DNA from: CAZYHS01 sp964647545
GTDB taxonomy: Bacteria; UBA10199; GCA-002796325; 1-14-0-20-49-13
Direction of reading: 5' to 3'
DNA: 64,000 nt
NCBI GenBank assembly: GCA_964647545.1
Contig: CAZYHS010000001.1
Location: 80,936-144,935, forward strand
The notes under the pieces were generated by a model, which saw only the letters and a list, made by a program, of their open reading frames with translations, was not told the DNA's origin and made no database searches. Shown here in pieces: positions 8,922 through 17,169 of this stretch (positions are counted from its first letter, which is position 1; every line of letters begins with the position of its first letter). Both the position numbers and the translations under genes were made by a program.

Positions 8922-10988
8922 TTATTCGAATTTTAATGTGAGCGTAAACTCAAGTGTTTTCAAGCCCTTAGCTGCGATGGTGCTCCATATTATACACGAC
9001 CCCTGATAAAGCAAGTCAAAACCCTTCTCGGACTGTGAAAAGGTGTAAACAGGATATCGCCAGACGTCCATTTTTCTATCTGAGCTTATGGCAAGCTTGA
9101 AGTCGAAATATTTATCGACAAGTTTGATTTCATTGAGCGAATCGTTTGCTCCGCTGGAATCCATGAGCGCCTTTTCGCCGTCCGGTAGTTCGATGTAGCG
9201 GCCTTCGTCGTGACCGGCAAGGAGCGACAGGTTAAGTTCGGTGCCGAAGCGAACGTCTTCTTTCAGCGGCTCGGGCCATTCGATAAAATAGTGAACGCGC
9301 AATTCTTTCTCTTCAAGTTCGAAGGTCTTTGTGATGCGCGGGCCGTTATTATGAGCGGCAGAAATTTTAACGACGGAGTCTGTTTTTTGAACGATCGAGT
9401 AGGGCGTCTTGCAAAGATGGGTCAGTTCGCTCCCTTTGCCTGCGTCAAGCGTGTGGTGTGACGCGTCAACCGGCCATATGTGATCGCAAAAAGAATGTCT
9501 GCTGCAAGGGTCGTACGTTATCGGATTGGTGTTCCCGAGATCTTTGTGCAGGTCGTGTATCGACGGGATGCCGCTTTTTTCGGCCGGTTGCGAGTTAGTT
9601 TCGGCCCCTTTTTTGTGGTAGGCCTCTTCGCGACGCGCGAGCACGTCGGTAAGGTTGAGCTGCGCTCTGCGGTTCGAAAATTCCATCATACAGCCGCCGC
9701 GCGAAGTTTTTATAACAGAAATAATTTCGCTATTGGCCAGTCTTATTTCGTCAACGCCGTCACAGTCTATGTCGATGGCCTCGCATGCGGCTTTTGCAGA
9801 AGGAGATGCAGCGTCGAGCAAGTTTTCGGCATTGATTATATTCGAGTAGATGGCGTGCCTTAGATAATTGAGATAGAGACCGCCGAACATTCCGTGCCAA
9901 TAAGGGCAATTACACTGAGAACGATAGAGCGCCGCGCGGGCTTCATGCAAGTTCTTGTTGGAGGAGGTCTCGGCGGCAATCCGTTCGCTGACTTGTATCA
10001 TCCTCTTGTGCATGTAGTTTGATTCCGGATATTTCGTTAGAAAGTTGTCCCAGTATCCGCCTCGTACGAACGGCTTGGCGTCGTTCCATCTGCTGTGGCT
10101 TTCGAGGAATTGTTTCACTCCGTCAAGCCTGTGGATCGCATGCGCGGGCATCGCCCATTCTCCCATTTCGTGATAGGAGCATGTCGGCAGATAGACGTTT
10201 CCGGCAGGTCTGTTAGCCTCGAAATAATCGCTCATCGTGCAGGTGCGAATTGTGGCGGTGTTTTGCGTCAGAAGCGTTAGAAATTTTTTCAGCCATCCTT
10301 TTTGTATGACCCATTCGAAAGTTCCGGGCCACATGCCGAACTTTTCACCGTCATCCCCGTAGGTCACGCACGCCCCGGGATAGGTCTTTGCCAGATAGTT
10401 TAGATGGGCAATTACGTCTTCGGGAGTTTTAAACGGGATCTTGTACCTCAGCGTCGAGTCGCTCGCAAAAATGCCGAGTTTCTGGCCGTGACGCTCGGTT
10501 AGATAATAGTTAAGGATGAATTCGTCCGTCATGCCGGCGGCCCGAAAATGTTCGTCGTCGAGAATGGTGTATTTAACGCCGTTTTCAGCCAGCGTGGAGG
10601 CAAGGCTGGGTTCCCAGATACGTTCGGTCAGCCAGATGCCTTTCGGCGTGACGTTGGCGGTCTTCTGCCAGAAGTCGTTCATCATTTCGATCTGTCCGGC
10701 GGCGTCTCGCGGCGGGATGATCGCAAGAATCGGTTCGTAGTAGCCTCCGCCGAGAACTTCAAGCTGGCCGCTTTCGATCATCTTGACCATTTTTTCAAGA
10801 TAAGCCGGTTCCTTCTGCCGCGCCCAGTCGAGTAACGGGCCGGAATGGTGCATGGAAAATCTTATCGACGGAAATTCGGCGAACGTGTTGAGCACGGGCC
10901 AGTAGCATTGTGCGAAGCCCTGTTCGAACACGTGGTCAAAATTCCCCACCGGCTGGTGATTGTGCATGGCCAGCAGAAGGTTGATCAT
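8922..10988 (-). CDS. GH57 4-alpha-glucanotransferase
   Basis: Glycoside hydrolase family 57 enzyme resembling the Thermococcus 4-alpha-glucanotransferases, which transfer maltooligosaccharide units between alpha-glucans. The 688 residues begin MINLLLAMHNHQPVGNFDHV (GH57 motif 1, HNHQP). The catalytic nucleophile region WLTERIWEPSLA and the acid/base region YGDDGEKFGMWPGTF match the residues known in T. litoralis. A C-terminal beta-rich domain of the DUF1925/DUF1926 type follows (about residues 300-688). There is no signal peptide, so it is cytoplasmic. It is 32 nt downstream of the other large GH57 gene and 10 nt upstream of galT. Confidence 0.9.
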   Translation of the reverse strand: MINLLLAMHNHQPVGNFDHVFEQGFAQCYWPVLNTFAEFPSIRFSMHHSGPLLDWARQKEPAYLEKMVKMIESGQLEVLGGGYYEPILAIIPPRDAAGQIEMMNDFWQKTANVTPKGIWLTERIWEPSLASTLAENGVKYTILDDEHFRAAGMTDEFILNYYLTERHGQKLGIFASDSTLRYKIPFKTPEDVIAHLNYLAKTYPGACVTYGDDGEKFGMWPGTFEWVIQKGWLKKFLTLLTQNTATIRTCTMSDYFEANRPAGNVYLPTCSYHEMGEWAMPAHAIHRLDGVKQFLESHSRWNDAKPFVRGGYWDNFLTKYPESNYMHKRMIQVSERIAAETSSNKNLHEARAALYRSQCNCPYWHGMFGGLYLNYLRHAIYSNIINAENLLDAASPSAKAACEAIDIDCDGVDEIRLANSEIISVIKTSRGGCMMEFSNRRAQLNLTDVLARREEAYHKKGAETNSQPAEKSGIPSIHDLHKDLGNTNPITYDPCSRHSFCDHIWPVDASHHTLDAGKGSELTHLCKTPYSIVQKTDSVVKISAAHNNGPRITKTFELEEKELRVHYFIEWPEPLKEDVRFGTELNLSLLAGHDEGRYIELPDGEKALMDSSGANDSLNEIKLVDKYFDFKLAISSDRKMDVWRYPVYTFSQSEKGFDLLYQGSCIIWSTIAAKGLKTLEFTLTLKFE

Positions 10989-11020
10989 AAAGGCTCCTTC
11001 GATCTTGGACGGTCAGGCGT

Positions 11021-13204
11021 TTAGACCGTCCACATCTGTTGTTCGTAGTTGTCGTTAGGTATCGAAAACGTCATATGCGAATAGTGCCTGACCTCCAGAC
11101 CTTTTCGCACGACGGTCAAAATCACGGTGATCTTTTCGTTTGGGACGAAGCCTAGATCGGCGTAACTAAGCCCCATTTCAAAGACGTTTTGCACGGCCCA
11201 GTCGGCTTTATGCTCGCCTTTTATATAGCCCTCTTCGGGGCTTTCTATGAACTCAAATCTGTATTGTTCGCCGTCGAAAAAGAGGTGCATTTTGTATTTC
11301 TTATCGCTGTCGTGAAGGTAAATGACGACCTCTTCGCTGTCGGACAGCGTAAACGGGATATATTTTTTAATCGGATCGAGCCTGATGAAAAATTGCGATT
11401 CGTTGAAGCCGAAGTAGATGCTTTCAATCAACTCGTTGGTTTGCCCCATCGGACCGCTGTGGGTTCCGACATCGATCTTAACCGAGTTGGTCCACTCGAA
11501 GAAGCTGGAGTTGCGTCCGTCAAGCGCGGGACGAATGAAACCGCAAGGTTTTATCTCTCCGTGAGCGTGATGGGTCTTGTCGGTATATTTAAAAATAGGA
11601 TCGTAGAGAAAAACCGGGATGTCTCTTCCGAAAAGCGAATAGACGTTCTTAAGATGCATTCTGAATATCTTGTCGAAGTCGCCTTTGAACTCGCTTTGAA
11701 AATCGTCGTCGAACCACCAGAACCAGTCAGAGCCGCATCCGGCCGCAAAGGATTCCAACGCAAGTTTTTCGCTGGGATTGATCCGTTCTTTTGCAAGAAT
11801 GGCGGAGAGCTTTTGGCCCAGTTCGTCGTGCGTCCGTTTGATGTAGCCCCAAGCTTTGTTCTTTTGCTCTTTTCCGATCCAGATGGCGAAGTTCGAATTT
11901 ATCCAAGAGCCGGAATGGAGCTTGGCTATCTTTTGGGACGGTCTGTGCCCCTCGAGGTAGTTTGTGATCGTCGTTGTTTTCAGCTCTTTCTGCGTGGAGA
12001 GCTCGTCTAAAAGCGTGGTTAAAAATTCTTTGCCGTGGTTTTCAAAGGCTTCCCACGCGTTTTCGCCGTCCATGAGGATGGTTACCAGCGGCTCGCCAAG
12101 TGACGAGGCCGAGGCGTTTGATTTGATCTTTGCGAGAAGATCTGCAACCGCCTCTTTGGCCGGCATGCGATAATAGTTAAAGCCGATGAGGTCTGACAGC
12201 TCTCTGTCTCGGAAGACAACATCGACTGAGCTGTTTTCGTAGGTTGCCGAGTAGGGCTGATAAATAACGTCGGCCCGTTTGCCCGTGACGCCGGAAAGGA
12301 AGAGGTTCCCCTCGTCGGTAGCCATCCATTTTATTCCGGCCGATTCAAGTATCGGGATCATTTCGGGGCAGACCGAACCTTCTGATGGCCACATGCCGTT
12401 CGGCTTTTTGCCGGTCGATTCTTCGAAGAATTTAACCCCTTCTTTTATCTGGAACTCAGCGTGTTGCGGTGCCGAAAAACGTTCGGGCAAAGTCGCTCCG
12501 GGCATGCACCTTTTGGCAATGTCGGTGTCGATAACAAGCGGCGTTATCGGATGAAAATAGGGGGTGGTCGTCAGTTCGATGTTTGGCGGCGTGTTGCGTA
12601 TCAAATTAAGCAGCCGCTTTAAAACTTCGTGTTGGGCGTTGAGGACCGTTTTTTTGTCGTCTTCGGTGAAGACCGGCGCCGAAGATTGTATGGAGAGCAT
12701 TCTGTCGAGCTCGGGAAACTCTTCGCGGGCGACGAATCCGAACCACACCAGATTGAAATAGACCTGCATGTCGAGATAATCGCGCCATGAAAAATAGCGG
12801 GTGGCGTCGGAATAATCTATTGAGTTGTGTTTTGTGCCGCGCATGTTGAAAAGCTTCCAGTAGCGCGGATGAGGTTTTATCATTCTCTCGGGGTTGGTCA
12901 CGAAAAAGTTGCGGAGAATGAAGACCTTGTCCTGATGGGTGAGCTCTTTTGCGTCGATTCGGCTGATGTCCAGAAATTTGTCGGAGAGCCCGTCTTCGGC
13001 GTAGTTTCGCAGCTGGCGCAGAAGAGACGGAACGAAATTTATGTTCACATGAACATCGGGATGACGTTCGTAGAGCTTCATCATGTCATAATATGAATGA
13101 ATGCCGTGCAGTCTGACCCACGGCTGAACACACTCTCCGGAGATGATGTTGCGATAGAACGGCTGATGCATGTGCCACAGGAATGCAAGGTTTGGAGTCG
13201 TCAT
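11021..13204 (-). CDS. GH57 alpha-glucan hydrolase (amylopullulanase/alpha-amylase type)
   Basis: A 727-residue GH57 protein with motif 1 as LWHMHQPFYRN, nucleophile region GMWPSEGSVCPEM and acid/base region ILMDGENAWEAFENHG, followed by a beta-rich C-terminal domain. This subgroup includes archaeal amylopullulanases and putative intracellular alpha-amylases, so a role in trimming or debranching glycogen is likely, but the exact specificity cannot be read from sequence. No signal peptide is visible, in line with an intracellular enzyme. It starts 8 nt after the glgC stop, so it is co-transcribed with glgC. Confidence 0.87.
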   Translation of the reverse strand: MTTPNLAFLWHMHQPFYRNIISGECVQPWVRLHGIHSYYDMMKLYERHPDVHVNINFVPSLLRQLRNYAEDGLSDKFLDISRIDAKELTHQDKVFILRNFFVTNPERMIKPHPRYWKLFNMRGTKHNSIDYSDATRYFSWRDYLDMQVYFNLVWFGFVAREEFPELDRMLSIQSSAPVFTEDDKKTVLNAQHEVLKRLLNLIRNTPPNIELTTTPYFHPITPLVIDTDIAKRCMPGATLPERFSAPQHAEFQIKEGVKFFEESTGKKPNGMWPSEGSVCPEMIPILESAGIKWMATDEGNLFLSGVTGKRADVIYQPYSATYENSSVDVVFRDRELSDLIGFNYYRMPAKEAVADLLAKIKSNASASSLGEPLVTILMDGENAWEAFENHGKEFLTTLLDELSTQKELKTTTITNYLEGHRPSQKIAKLHSGSWINSNFAIWIGKEQKNKAWGYIKRTHDELGQKLSAILAKERINPSEKLALESFAAGCGSDWFWWFDDDFQSEFKGDFDKIFRMHLKNVYSLFGRDIPVFLYDPIFKYTDKTHHAHGEIKPCGFIRPALDGRNSSFFEWTNSVKIDVGTHSGPMGQTNELIESIYFGFNESQFFIRLDPIKKYIPFTLSDSEEVVIYLHDSDKKYKMHLFFDGEQYRFEFIESPEEGYIKGEHKADWAVQNVFEMGLSYADLGFVPNEKITVILTVVRKGLEVRHYSHMTFSIPNDNYEQQMWTV

Positions 13205-13212
13205 ATTTTAAT

Positions 13213-14439
13213 TTATAATGTAGCGCTTTTGGGAATTACGACAATGCCTTCGGGTGAAACGAAAAAGCGTTTTCTGTCTTCTTTGGGGTCGTACCCGATG
13301 ACGGTGTTCGGCGGAATGATGACGTTCTTGTCGATTATCGCACGTCTTATTTTTGAATAACGCCCGATGCTGACGTTTTCGAAAAGTATCGATTCTTCGA
13401 CCAGCGAGTAGCTGTTTATTCTGACCTCGGGAGAGAGGATCGACCTGTCGATGCGTCCACCGGAAATAATGCAACCTTCGCTAACCAGTGAATCGGTCGC
13501 CATGCCTACGCGTTTGTTGGTTTCGTCGGCAAAAACGAACTTTGCCGGTGGGTGAGGGTCCATCGCGGTGCGGATCGGCCAGCGATCGTTGTAAAGATTG
13601 AACATAGGGGAGACACTGACTAGATCCATCGACGATTTCCAGTATGAATCGATGGAGCCGATGTCCCTCCAGTATCCCTTTTCCTGACCGTTTTCGCCGG
13701 GGCAGGTGTTCTGCGAAAAGTCGTAGACCATCACGCGGCTTTTTTTGAAGATAGCCGGAATGACGCTTCTGCCGAAATCGTGGGTGCTGGCTCTTTCGGC
13801 GGCGTCTTTAGTGACGATGTCGATCAAAAAATCTTTGCGGAAGATGTAAATTCCCATCGAAACAAGTGCGCGGCTCTTATCGGTCGGCATCGGCTGCGGT
13901 TTTGCCGGCTTTTCTTGGAATGAAACCATTTTCCACGACCTGTCGACACCGATGATTCCGAATTCCGAAGCCTCTTTGACGGGGCATGGTATCGCGGCAA
14001 TCGTCATGTCGGCCTTGGTGTCGTTGTGAAAATGGATCATCTGTCTGACGTCCATGCGGTAAACATGGTCGCTGCCGAAAACGCAAATGGTGTTGCTTGT
14101 TGAATCTTTTATCAGATTGAGATTTTGATAAACTGCGTCGGCGCTCCCTTTATACCACGATTTGCCGGTGCGCATTTGTGCCGGTACCGGGTCGATGTAT
14201 TGATCGACGACGGAAGAGAGCATCCATCCTTTTTTGAGATGGCGATTGAGAGATTCCGACTTGAATTGCGTCAGAACCTTTATTCTCAAAATGTTCGAGT
14301 TGACAAGGTTTGAGAGGACGAAGTCGATGATTCGGTAACGGCCGCCGAATGGCACGGCCGGCTTAGCACGCTCAAGTGTGAGCGGCCTAAGCCTTGTACC
14401 TTCACCTCCCGCAAGGATGAAAGCGATCGCGTCAGACAT
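13213..14439 (-). CDS. glgC: Glucose-1-phosphate adenylyltransferase
   Basis: Makes ADP-glucose from glucose-1-phosphate and ATP, the committed step of bacterial glycogen synthesis. The 408 residues show the nucleotide-binding FILAGGEGTRLRPLTLERAKP, RYRIIDFVLSNLVNS, the GSADAVYQN motif, FGSDHVYRMD and VSFQEKPAKP with the glucose-1-phosphate Lys. A C-terminal left-handed beta-helix region (repeated hexapeptides such as VSEGCIISG) is the usual allosteric domain. It lies 12 nt after the branching enzyme gene. Confidence 0.96.
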   Translation of the reverse strand: MSDAIAFILAGGEGTRLRPLTLERAKPAVPFGGRYRIIDFVLSNLVNSNILRIKVLTQFKSESLNRHLKKGWMLSSVVDQYIDPVPAQMRTGKSWYKGSADAVYQNLNLIKDSTSNTICVFGSDHVYRMDVRQMIHFHNDTKADMTIAAIPCPVKEASEFGIIGVDRSWKMVSFQEKPAKPQPMPTDKSRALVSMGIYIFRKDFLIDIVTKDAAERASTHDFGRSVIPAIFKKSRVMVYDFSQNTCPGENGQEKGYWRDIGSIDSYWKSSMDLVSVSPMFNLYNDRWPIRTAMDPHPPAKFVFADETNKRVGMATDSLVSEGCIISGGRIDRSILSPEVRINSYSLVEESILFENVSIGRYSKIRRAIIDKNVIIPPNTVIGYDPKEDRKRFFVSPEGIVVIPKSATL

Positions 14440-14451
14440 GTGAAATTTATA

Positions 14452-16035
14452 TCAGCTGTAAATGCGGTAGTCAATGTTAGGAAATATATTATCCTTCCAT
14501 TCGAGCTCCGCGATGAAATTCATATCAAGACGCATGTGCTTGATGTCTTCGTAAATTTTGTTGAATCGCCAGATGTGCTCTTTCGTGCGCTTGACGGCGT
14601 ATTCGACCATAGTGCCGCTGTTCATGATGAAAGCCCAGTCGCTCGATTGCAGCAGCAGCAGCTCTCTGGCCATCTGATTCAACGCGCGTTTTAAGTTGTC
14701 GTCGGGATCGTGATATTTTCTGGCGTATTCGACCATTCGCCATGCCGCTTCATGAAGGTGGCGGTAAATCCAGTCGTTGGATTGATTGCACCAGACCTCG
14801 GCATAGCCCTTGTTCCCCCAGCTCGATTCGCTCGGATAAGCCATCTGATTTTTTGGGTAGATGCTGAGGTATTCGGCCGGCGTTATGAGTTTGACGGTTT
14901 CTTGATCGCACGATGTCTTTCGGATGACAAAGTTAAGCCAGTCAACCCCTTCGTACCACCAGTGTCCGTAAAGTTCGGCGTCGTAAGGAGCCACGATCAT
15001 CGGCTTACGGTTCATTATTGAAGCAAGATATTCGACCTGACGCTGCCGGTTAAAAAGAAAGTTTGCAGCGTGACTGTCGGTGGTCTGATAGGCCGTGTGA
15101 GGATCGTAGGGCTGTTTGTGTTCGGTCTTTCCCGTGATCCGGTGATATTTTATGCCGGTCATTATGCGGATGCCGTCCCGATGAATGTAGGGCCTGACAT
15201 AATCGTGATCGAGGTCGAAACCTATGTCGCGATAAAAGTCGCGATAGTTGTGGTCGCCCGGATAGCCTTCCTTAGAGCTCCAAACCTGTTTGCTCGATTC
15301 GTAATCGCGACCGAAAGCGGCGACGCCGGACGGGCAATAGAGCGGGGCATAGACGCCGTTCTTGGGGCGCGAGTCGGCGTTTAAAATGGCGTGCGTATCG
15401 ACAAAGAAGAATTTTATGCCGAACTGCGCGAGGACTTCGTCAAGCCCCGGATAATAACCGCATTCGGGCAGCCATATTCCGCGTGGAGCGCGTCCGAAAT
15501 GGTCTTTGTAATGACGCACCGCCATTTCGATTTGCGCGCGCACTGCTTCGGGGCAAACGCGCATAAGGGGCAAAAATCCGTGAGTGGCTCCGCAGGTGAT
15601 GATTTCGAGTTTGCCGGTGTCTTGAAAATGTCTGAATCCGTTAACGAGGTTTCGGCGGTATTTTTCGTCGAACATGTGCCGCGAATGGCGGAACTTGTTC
15701 AAATACATGTGCGCCGTCCGATTATATTCGTGCTGGCTTGAAGTTCTATGGACCTCTTTTTCGGCAAGTTCAATAAGTCTGCCGATGTGGTGGCTGTATC
15801 TTTCGGTAAGAAGCGGATCGACCAGCATCGAAATGAGCGGCGGGGTTAGGCTCATCGTCAGGCGCCAGTCAATTCCGTCGCGTTCAAGTCCTTCCATCAT
15901 CGTGAGCAGCGGAATGTAGGTCTCGGTGATCGCCTCGTAGAACCAGCGTTCTTCGAGAAAATCTTCATATTCCGGATGCCGCACGAAAGGAAGGTGCGCG
16001 TGCAATACAAATGATAGGTAACCTTTGGTCGTCAT
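14452..16035 (-). CDS. 1,4-alpha-glucan branching enzyme, GH57 type
   Basis: Introduces alpha-1,6 branches into glycogen; GH57 branching enzymes replace the common GH13 GlgB in several lineages. The 527-residue length is typical of the Thermus/Thermococcus type. Motifs: LSFVLHAHLPFVRHPEYEDF (HAHLP motif 1), GIWLPECGYYPGLD with the nucleophile Glu, and VAPYDAELYGHWWYEG with the acid/base Asp. It follows the DUF4912 gene by 49 nt, a spacer occupied by a palindromic repeat, and precedes glgC by 12 nt. Confidence 0.92.
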   Translation of the reverse strand: MTTKGYLSFVLHAHLPFVRHPEYEDFLEERWFYEAITETYIPLLTMMEGLERDGIDWRLTMSLTPPLISMLVDPLLTERYSHHIGRLIELAEKEVHRTSSQHEYNRTAHMYLNKFRHSRHMFDEKYRRNLVNGFRHFQDTGKLEIITCGATHGFLPLMRVCPEAVRAQIEMAVRHYKDHFGRAPRGIWLPECGYYPGLDEVLAQFGIKFFFVDTHAILNADSRPKNGVYAPLYCPSGVAAFGRDYESSKQVWSSKEGYPGDHNYRDFYRDIGFDLDHDYVRPYIHRDGIRIMTGIKYHRITGKTEHKQPYDPHTAYQTTDSHAANFLFNRQRQVEYLASIMNRKPMIVAPYDAELYGHWWYEGVDWLNFVIRKTSCDQETVKLITPAEYLSIYPKNQMAYPSESSWGNKGYAEVWCNQSNDWIYRHLHEAAWRMVEYARKYHDPDDNLKRALNQMARELLLLQSSDWAFIMNSGTMVEYAVKRTKEHIWRFNKIYEDIKHMRLDMNFIAELEWKDNIFPNIDYRIYS

Positions 16036-16045
16036 TTAAATTAAT

Positions 16046-16081
16046 GTCATTGCGAGCCCCGATGGGGCGCGGCAATCCCCC
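16046..16081. repeat. GTCATT-type palindromic repeat, copy 1
   Basis: A hairpin starting GTCATTGC and ending GCAATCCCCC. ATTGC (16049-16053) pairs with GCAAT (16072-16076) and inner GCCCC (16056-16060) pairs with GGGGC (16064-16068) around a GAT loop. It shares its ends with the copies at 63201 and 63888. It lies between two genes of one operon, so it would be transcribed and could act as an mRNA stem. Confidence 0.75.
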
Positions 16082-16084
16082 AAA

Positions 16085-17128
16085 CTAACTTGACAGCGAA
16101 GGTGGCATCACTTCTCTTATATCCATGAAAATATTTTCTGCGCTGGAACCGAGAGTGCCTGCAAACCGGCCCGTTTTGAACAGATCGAAAAAGTAGGGGC
16201 CGAGTATCTTTTTAAGCAGCTCAAGATCGGCGTCGGTGTAGTCTTCTATTTCTGTTATGGCTCTTTCGCCGTTTGGCGTCACCAGCATCCATTTGATCGG
16301 GCCGGCGGCGGCAAAACAGCTTCTTGGCATGTGCATTGTGTTCGAGCGGGCGATAACGAAGAAATCTCCGTTCTCGTTTTTCATCCCCAGCTCGACAAAG
16401 AGCTGCTGATTGGGCGTGTGGAGTTTTAAGTACCAGTTGCCGACCCGTTCGTAAATTGATGTGTCCCAGAAGGCGCCGTTTCTCATGTCGTGAAAGCGGA
16501 GCGTAAGTTTTGCGTTTTGTCCGACACGTGCAATGGCTTCGTGCATCTTTTCGGGGCGTGCTTCCCAGTAGATGAAGGCGAACTTCGGATCTACCACAAG
16601 TAAAATAATGCGGTTGTGGCCATATTCGAACGGGATGTTGTGGACCCTTAACTGCTCTGCGTTCGATTTCGGACCAAGTTCAAATTTCGATTCCGCCACG
16701 CGAAGCTCGCCGCCGTTTGGGTTGACGTCGCTTCTGTCGATAAGCCTCTCTTCGATGGTTGACTTAAATTTCGCAATTAACGGCTTTTTGGCCCTTTTTG
16801 GGGCTTTTATAGCTTTTTTGACCAGCGTTTTAGCCGATTTTTTAATGGTTTTTACGGTTTTTATCGCCTTTTTTACAGGTTTTGCCACTTTTTTGACAGA
16901 TTTAACGGTCGTTTTAGCGGCTTTTTTAACCGCCTTGACGATTTTTTTAGGTTTATTCATTTTTTTAGCCGGCTTGACAGCTTTTTTCACAGCTTTTGCG
17001 ACTTTTTTAATGTTCTTCTTGTCGGCTTTTTTTACACCTTTTTTCGTTAGGCTTTTTAACCCCTTTTTAGGCTTATTTGAACTCTTTGAAGAGGTCTTTT
17101 TAGTTGATTTTTTTAACTTTTTTGGCAT
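16085..17128 (-). CDS. DUF4912 protein with a lysine-rich histone H1-like N-terminal tail
   Basis: The first gene of the glycogen operon encodes 347 residues in two parts. Residues 1 to about 118 are almost pure Lys/Ala/Val/Thr with repeated KKAVKPAKK-, VKKAAK- and VKKVAKP-type units, like the tail of histone H1 or bacterial H1-like proteins. Residues of about 145-260 look like DUF4912 (NRIILLVVDPKFAFIYWEA, LRFHDM, WYLKLHTPNQQLFVELG), a domain often found beside GH57/DUF1957 branching enzymes and thought to have a beta-sandwich fold. The cationic tail could bind nucleic acid or another polyanion; this is inference. The tail is intact and in frame, with GAGG upstream of the ATG. Confidence 0.8.
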   Translation of the reverse strand: MPKKLKKSTKKTSSKSSNKPKKGLKSLTKKGVKKADKKNIKKVAKAVKKAVKPAKKMNKPKKIVKAVKKAAKTTVKSVKKVAKPVKKAIKTVKTIKKSAKTLVKKAIKAPKRAKKPLIAKFKSTIEERLIDRSDVNPNGGELRVAESKFELGPKSNAEQLRVHNIPFEYGHNRIILLVVDPKFAFIYWEARPEKMHEAIARVGQNAKLTLRFHDMRNGAFWDTSIYERVGNWYLKLHTPNQQLFVELGMKNENGDFFVIARSNTMHMPRSCFAAAGPIKWMLVTPNGERAITEIEDYTDADLELLKKILGPYFFDLFKTGRFAGTLGSSAENIFMDIREVMPPSLSS

Positions 17129-17157
17129 GTTAGCCTCACTTTCTAAGTCAAAAAGGG

Positions 17158-17163
17158 TATAAA
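17158..17163 (+). promoter_or_regulatory. TATAAA -10-like box just before hutH
   Basis: TATAAA followed by AT ends 6 nt before the hutH ATG. A transcript from it would start at or next to the start codon. No convincing -35 box or Shine-Dalgarno sequence is visible, so this could be a leaderless start or chance. Confidence 0.35.
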
Positions 17164-17169
17164 ATAACT

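Noticed and set aside
16572..17162. 196-residue Phe-rich frame opposite the DUF4912 gene
   Set aside because: The Phe/Leu-rich peptide is just the complement of the AAA/AAG lysine codons in the H1-like tail.
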